From: Bacillota bacterium
GTDB lineage: Bacteria > Bacillota > Desulfotomaculia > Desulfotomaculales > JAJYZD01
Direction: 5' to 3'
Assembly: GCA_021800315.1 (NCBI GenBank)
Contig: JAJYZD010000193.1
Span: 1 to 7,326 of the forward strand
DNA: 7,326 nucleotides
Shown one piece after another: positions 4,794 through 7,326 of the stretch (the stretch's first letter is position 1; each line of letters starts with the position of its first letter). The notes under the pieces are model-generated. The model was not told the origin of the DNA. It did no database searches and saw nothing but the letters and a program-made list of their open reading frames with translations. Both the position numbers and the translations under genes were made by a program.

Positions 4794-6356
4794 ATGTGGG
4801 TAGCCACGGCTGAGGAGATGCGCCGCCTGGACCAGGCGGCCATCAATGAATTCGGGCTGCCGGGCCCGGTGTTGATGGAAAACGCCGGACGGCAGGTGGC
4901 CGACGCGGTGCGTAAACTGACCGGGGAACCCAGGAGCCGGGTGATCACCGTGTTCGCCGGCAAGGGCAACAACGGCGGGGACGGTCTGGTGGCGGCCCGC
5001 CATCTTTTAAACCAGGGGGCCGAAGTCAAGGTCATGCTTCTGGTCGCGCCGGAGGAGGTTACCGGCGACGCCCGTCTCAACCTGGACATCTGGCGCAAAA
5101 TGGGGCAAAAAGTCTATTCCCTGCACCAGGGCGACGCCATCAACATTGTGCGCCTGGTGCTGATGAACACCGACCTGATCGTAGACGCCATTTACGGCAC
5201 CGGTTTCAAGGGCAAGGTGGGCCCGCGCGTGGGGCAGGTCATCGACATCTTGAACGCCAGCCGTAAAGCAATCGTCTCGGTCGACATTCCTTCCGGACTG
5301 GAGGCCGACACCGGCCGGGTCACGGGACCGTGTATCCGGGCGGCCCAGACGGTCACCTTCGGTCTGCCCAAGCTGGGCCTGCTCCTGGAGCCGGCGGTGG
5401 ACTACGTGGGCGAGGTAAAGGTAGCCGACATCTCCCTGCCCGCCGTCCTGGTGGAACGGGAGGGCCTGCGCCGGCGCCTCCTGACCGCCGAACTGGTGAA
5501 GGGCTGGCTGGGCTCCCGCGCTCCGGCGGCTCACAAGGGGGACTTCGGGCGGGTTCTGGTCGTCGCCGGGTCCAGGGGCATGCTGGGAGCGGCCTGCCTG
5601 GCCGGCAACGGGGCGGCGCGGGGCGGCGCGGGCCTGGTGACGGTGGCGGTGCCGGAGAGTCTGGCCCCGATTGCCGCCGCCAAGTTAACCGAAGTCATGG
5701 TGCTGCCCCTGCCGGACGGTGGCACGGGGGTGATCACCAGGGGCGCCCGTCAGGAAATCCTGACTTTCATGGAGAAATGCGACGTGCTGGCCATCGGGCC
5801 GGGGCTGTCCACCGTCTTGGAAACCACCGCCCTGGTACGGGAACTGGTGACCGCGGTAAAGGTGCCCTGCGTGGTGGACGCGGACGGCTTGAACGCCTTG
5901 GTGGGCGACACGGGCATCCTGCGCAGGGCCCAGGCTCCCCTGGTGCTGACGCCCCATCCGGGGGAAATGGCCCGCCTGCTGGATACCACCACCCGGAAAG
6001 TGCAGGAAAACCGACTGGAGGCGGCCGAGACCGCGGCCGCGGACTGGCAGGCGGTGGTTCTCCTGAAGGGGGCCCGCACCATCGTGGCCGCGCCGGACGG
6101 CCAGGCCTACCTGAACCTGACCGGCAACCCGGGCATGGCCACGGGGGGCAGCGGTGACGTCCTGACGGGGCTGGTGGCCGGCTTGCTGGCACAGGGCCTG
6201 TCTCCGGCCCGGGCGGCGGCGGCCGCCGCCTACCTGCACGGCCTGGCGGGTGACATCGCGGCCCGGGCGCGGGGGATGATGGGACTGGTCGCCGGCGACA
6301 TCCTGGAGGCCCTGCCGCTGGCGGCCCGGGAACTGGAGACGGGGGAGGGGTCCTAG
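4794..6356 (+). CDS. nnr: Bifunctional NAD(P)HX epimerase / ADP-dependent NAD(P)HX dehydratase
   Basis: This enzyme repairs damaged nicotinamide cofactors. The N-terminal YjeF_N domain epimerises (R)-NAD(P)HX to the S form. The C-terminal ribokinase-like domain dehydrates (S)-NAD(P)HX back to NAD(P)H using ADP. Epimerase motifs are GKGNNGGDG (56-64), VDAIYGTG (130-137) with its conserved Asp, and VDIPSG (163-168). Dehydratase motifs are HKGDFGRVLVVAGS (247-260), IGPGL (334-338), DADGLN (362-367), TPHPGEMARL (386-395), LKG (424-426) and GNPGMATGGSGDVLTG (444-459), where D455 is the expected catalytic Asp. The 520-aa length is standard for the fused form, and all key motifs are intact. ATG 4794 follows GAGGGAG (about 4776-4782) with roughly 11 nt spacing, and the protein begins at the expected family position (VATAEEMRRLD). 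Its stop lies inside a CTAG shared with the convergent gene. Confidence 0.97.
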   Translation: MWVATAEEMRRLDQAAINEFGLPGPVLMENAGRQVADAVRKLTGEPRSRVITVFAGKGNNGGDGLVAARHLLNQGAEVKVMLLVAPEEVTGDARLNLDIWRKMGQKVYSLHQGDAINIVRLVLMNTDLIVDAIYGTGFKGKVGPRVGQVIDILNASRKAIVSVDIPSGLEADTGRVTGPCIRAAQTVTFGLPKLGLLLEPAVDYVGEVKVADISLPAVLVEREGLRRRLLTAELVKGWLGSRAPAAHKGDFGRVLVVAGSRGMLGAACLAGNGAARGGAGLVTVAVPESLAPIAAAKLTEVMVLPLPDGGTGVITRGARQEILTFMEKCDVLAIGPGLSTVLETTALVRELVTAVKVPCVVDADGLNALVGDTGILRRAQAPLVLTPHPGEMARLLDTTTRKVQENRLEAAETAAADWQAVVLLKGARTIVAAPDGQAYLNLTGNPGMATGGSGDVLTGLVAGLLAQGLSPARAAAAAAYLHGLAGDIAARARGMMGLVAGDILEALPLAARELETGEGS

Positions 6357-6874
6357 CGGCGGTTCAAGCGCCAGGCGGCCTGCCCCGCCGGTGTGGTTAG
6401 CAGGAGAAAAGGAGTGTTCGAGCCGTCCGGCAGGGAAAAGACCAGGTAGACCGGATCAAGCCGGGGGGACACCGTCACCGCCGGGGGAACCAGCAGGTGC
6501 CTGGGTGAAATGAGCGGATGGGCGGCGCCGGCGTCGTCGACCAGTTGCCACGTCAGGCCCGTGGGCCGGGCCGGCAGGTTATGCCGCAGGATGATTGCGG
6601 GAACAATGACGAATGTCTGGTCGGGACCGGCCATGATGGTGTTATCCGGCTCGCTGATGGTCCGGGTGAAAAGGGGCGCCGGGTATCCGGCCCGGAAGGA
6701 ATCGCCGCCCAGGTTGACCGTATCGCCGGCGTTGACGGTCAGGGCCGGCGGCCGTACCGGGGGGCCGGGCTCGGCGCGGTGGAAAACCCCGTTCAGGTAG
6801 AAGGCGAGGAAGATGGCGGCAGGCATCAGGATGACGGCCAACCGTATGTATTTCTGTCCTTTGCCTTCCGGCAT
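6353..6874 (-). CDS. Membrane-anchored protein with DUF4352-like extracytoplasmic domain
   Basis: The 173-aa product has a short basic N-terminus (KGQKYIR) and one hydrophobic helix (about 11-30, LAVILMPAAIFLAFYLNGV). There is no lipobox Cys or clear signal-peptidase site, so I expect a membrane anchor with the rest outside. The remainder is Pro-rich and beta-rich. GDTVNLGGDSF (50-60), TFVIVPAIILRHNLP (87-101) and WQLVDDAGAAHPL (109-121), followed by a terminal LDPVYLVFSLPDGS strand, resemble the strand order of DUF4352/telokin-like immunoglobulin-fold proteins. This is a pattern judgement, not a firm assignment, and the function is unknown. Coding on this strand is supported by AAGGG 5 nt before the ATG and by a good promoter upstream. 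The stop codon overlaps that of convergent nnr by two bases. No positive-strand frame here looks protein-like. Confidence 0.78.
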   Translation of the reverse strand: MPEGKGQKYIRLAVILMPAAIFLAFYLNGVFHRAEPGPPVRPPALTVNAGDTVNLGGDSFRAGYPAPLFTRTISEPDNTIMAGPDQTFVIVPAIILRHNLPARPTGLTWQLVDDAGAAHPLISPRHLLVPPAVTVSPRLDPVYLVFSLPDGSNTPFLLLTTPAGQAAWRLNRR

Positions 6875-6915
6875 AGGCGCCCTTCCCTTCCGGCGGCGTA
6901 AAACATACCCAGGGA

Positions 6916-6944
6916 ATCATATCTTAAGTTTTGGCGCCGGTCAA
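6916..6944 (-). promoter_or_regulatory. Promoter for the minus-strand membrane protein gene
   Basis: Read on the minus strand, TTGACC (complement of 6939-6944) and TATGAT (complement of 6916-6921) each match five of six consensus positions and are spaced by 17 nt. Transcription would start near 6909, about 35 nt before the ATG. It lies in the 129-nt divergent spacer, the only other non-coding sequence at this end. No comparable promoter is obvious for the plus-strand gene. Confidence 0.68.
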
Positions 6945-7003
6945 GACCGGGAGGTTTTGGGGTCGGGGGATAGAATGGATACAATGGAAAGGAGCTGGGG
7001 GAA

Positions 7004-7326
7004 ATGGATATCTTCCACAAGATCGGGGACAAGGCCAGGGTGGTGGGGGAGAAAGCCGGCGAGACAGCCAAGGGGGTCGGCGAAACGGCCAAAGTGGTGG
7101 GGAAAAAGGCCCGGGATGTCGGTGGGAAGGCCGGGGAGACCGCCAAGGTGGTCGGGGAAAGGGCCAGGGACGTAGGCGATCTGGCCAAAGGTATCGCCAG
7201 GAAGTCGTCCGAGTTGGTCGAGGTAGCCAAGCTCAAATACGACATCTCCAAACTGGAGAAGGAAATGGAGAACAACCTGACCGCCCTGGGGCAACTGCAG
7301 TACCGTCAGTTCAGGGGGGAGGATGG
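7004..7326 (+). CDS. Helical repeat / coiled-coil protein, 3' end outside window
   Basis: ATG 7004 follows AAAGGAG (6988-6994) with 9 nt spacing, and the frame stays open to the window end, giving 107 residues. After MDIFHKI come seven amphipathic units, nearly all beginning with Gly and rich in Lys, Ala, Glu and Val (7025-7195). Their lengths are 7-11-7-7-11-7-7; examples are GDKARVV and GEKAGETAKGV. Then follows a charged helix (SSELVEVAKLKYDISKLEKE) and NLTALGQLQYRQ. The end portion resembles small Firmicute proteins with the layout MDFF-type start, helix, 'AKLK..ISKLEKEI...LG.L.Y', often followed by a zinc ribbon; this is a memory-based comparison. The repeats also resemble LEA-like 11-mers. 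There is no signal peptide. The function is unknown, and any C-terminal metal-binding domain would lie beyond the window. Promoter unclear: only a TAGAAT (6971-6976) without a good -35 is seen. Confidence 0.85.
   Translation, partial: MDIFHKIGDKARVVGEKAGETAKGVGETAKVVGKKARDVGGKAGETAKVVGERARDVGDLAKGIARKSSELVEVAKLKYDISKLEKEMENNLTALGQLQYRQFRGED
7025..7195 (+). repeat. In-gene degenerate 7/11-residue helical repeats
   Basis: Seven consecutive units, 21 or 33 nt long, encode Gly-led heptads and hendecads. Unit boundaries fall at 7025, 7046, 7079, 7100, 7121, 7154 and 7175. The best-matching pair is the two 11-residue units (7046-7078 and 7121-7153), both containing KAGETAK. Paired 11+7 units make 18 residues, five helical turns. 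Synonymous codon differences between copies indicate an older duplication maintained at protein level. Confidence 0.8.

Noticed and set aside
5611..5630. Perfect 10-bp tandem duplication GGGCGGCGCG within nnr
   Set aside because: It encodes the normal small-residue stretch before GAGLVTV in the dehydratase domain; a 10-bp unit in frame with no disruption is best explained by GC-rich codon use.
5330..6157. Long plus- and minus-strand alternative frames across nnr
   Set aside because: All are Gly/Arg/Pro-rich shadows of the highly conserved nnr reading frame.
6971..6976. TAGAAT as a -10 box for the helical-repeat gene
   Set aside because: A good -10 match, but no -35-like hexamer lies at 16-18 nt spacing, so it is not listed as a promoter.
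6957..6985. TTGGGG-17-TACAAT as a promoter for the helical-repeat gene
   Set aside because: The -35 matches only three positions, and the transcription start would fall inside the Shine-Dalgarno site at 6988-6994.
6826..7275. 149-residue minus-strand Ser/Pro/Leu/Ala repeat frame
   Set aside because: Its periodicity is the antisense reflection of the helical repeats of the plus-strand gene, which has a good ribosome binding site; it would also overlap the minus-strand membrane protein gene.

Overview
The window is GC-rich bacterial DNA, densely packed. It has Shine-Dalgarno sites of the AGGAGG type, a perfect sigma-A (sigma-70) type promoter and a rho-independent terminator ending in a T run. 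The gene content is a class III acyl-CoA transferase with small Cys-rich proteins, a DUF433/DUF5615 toxin-antitoxin pair, bifunctional Nnr, and a small helical protein of a kind I associate with Firmicutes. Together these fit a GC-rich anaerobic Firmicute, for example a Desulfotomaculum/Pelotomaculum-like clostridium. That assignment is inference; no ribosomal or taxonomic marker gene is present.

Region 1 (1-3967, + strand) is one tightly packed transcription unit whose start lies outside the window. It encodes the 3' part or nearly all of a CaiB/BaiF (class III) CoA-transferase. Four small proteins of unrecognised family follow: a 155-aa zinc-ribbon-like protein, a 76-aa five-Cys protein, a 76-aa acidic helical protein and a 146-aa beta-rich protein. 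The last gene is a metallo-beta-lactamase-fold hydrolase fused to TPR repeats. Gaps are 16-17 nt or overlaps, and the unit ends at a strong terminator. A CoA-transferase plus a CoA-thioester-type hydrolase candidate, with small Cys-rich accessory proteins, suggests an acyl-CoA pathway, perhaps anaerobic degradation of an aromatic or hydrocarbon compound. The actual substrate cannot be read from the sequence.

Region 2 (about 3968-4793, + strand) is an independent toxin-antitoxin cassette. It has its own perfect-consensus promoter with a small palindrome over the -10 box. The DUF433 antitoxin and DUF5615 PIN-like toxin overlap by ATGA. The toxin gene is clearly less GC-rich than its surroundings, which suggests acquisition.

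Region 3 (4794-6874) holds the housekeeping gene nnr (NAD(P)HX epimerase plus dehydratase). Convergent to it on the minus strand is a small membrane-anchored protein with a DUF4352-like outer domain. The two genes share a CTAG that contains both stop codons. The minus-strand gene has a good promoter in the 129-nt divergent spacer.

Region 4 (7004 to the end, + strand) is the 5' part of a gene for a helical protein. It has mixed 7- and 11-residue repeats followed by a coiled-coil segment, and it runs off the window.
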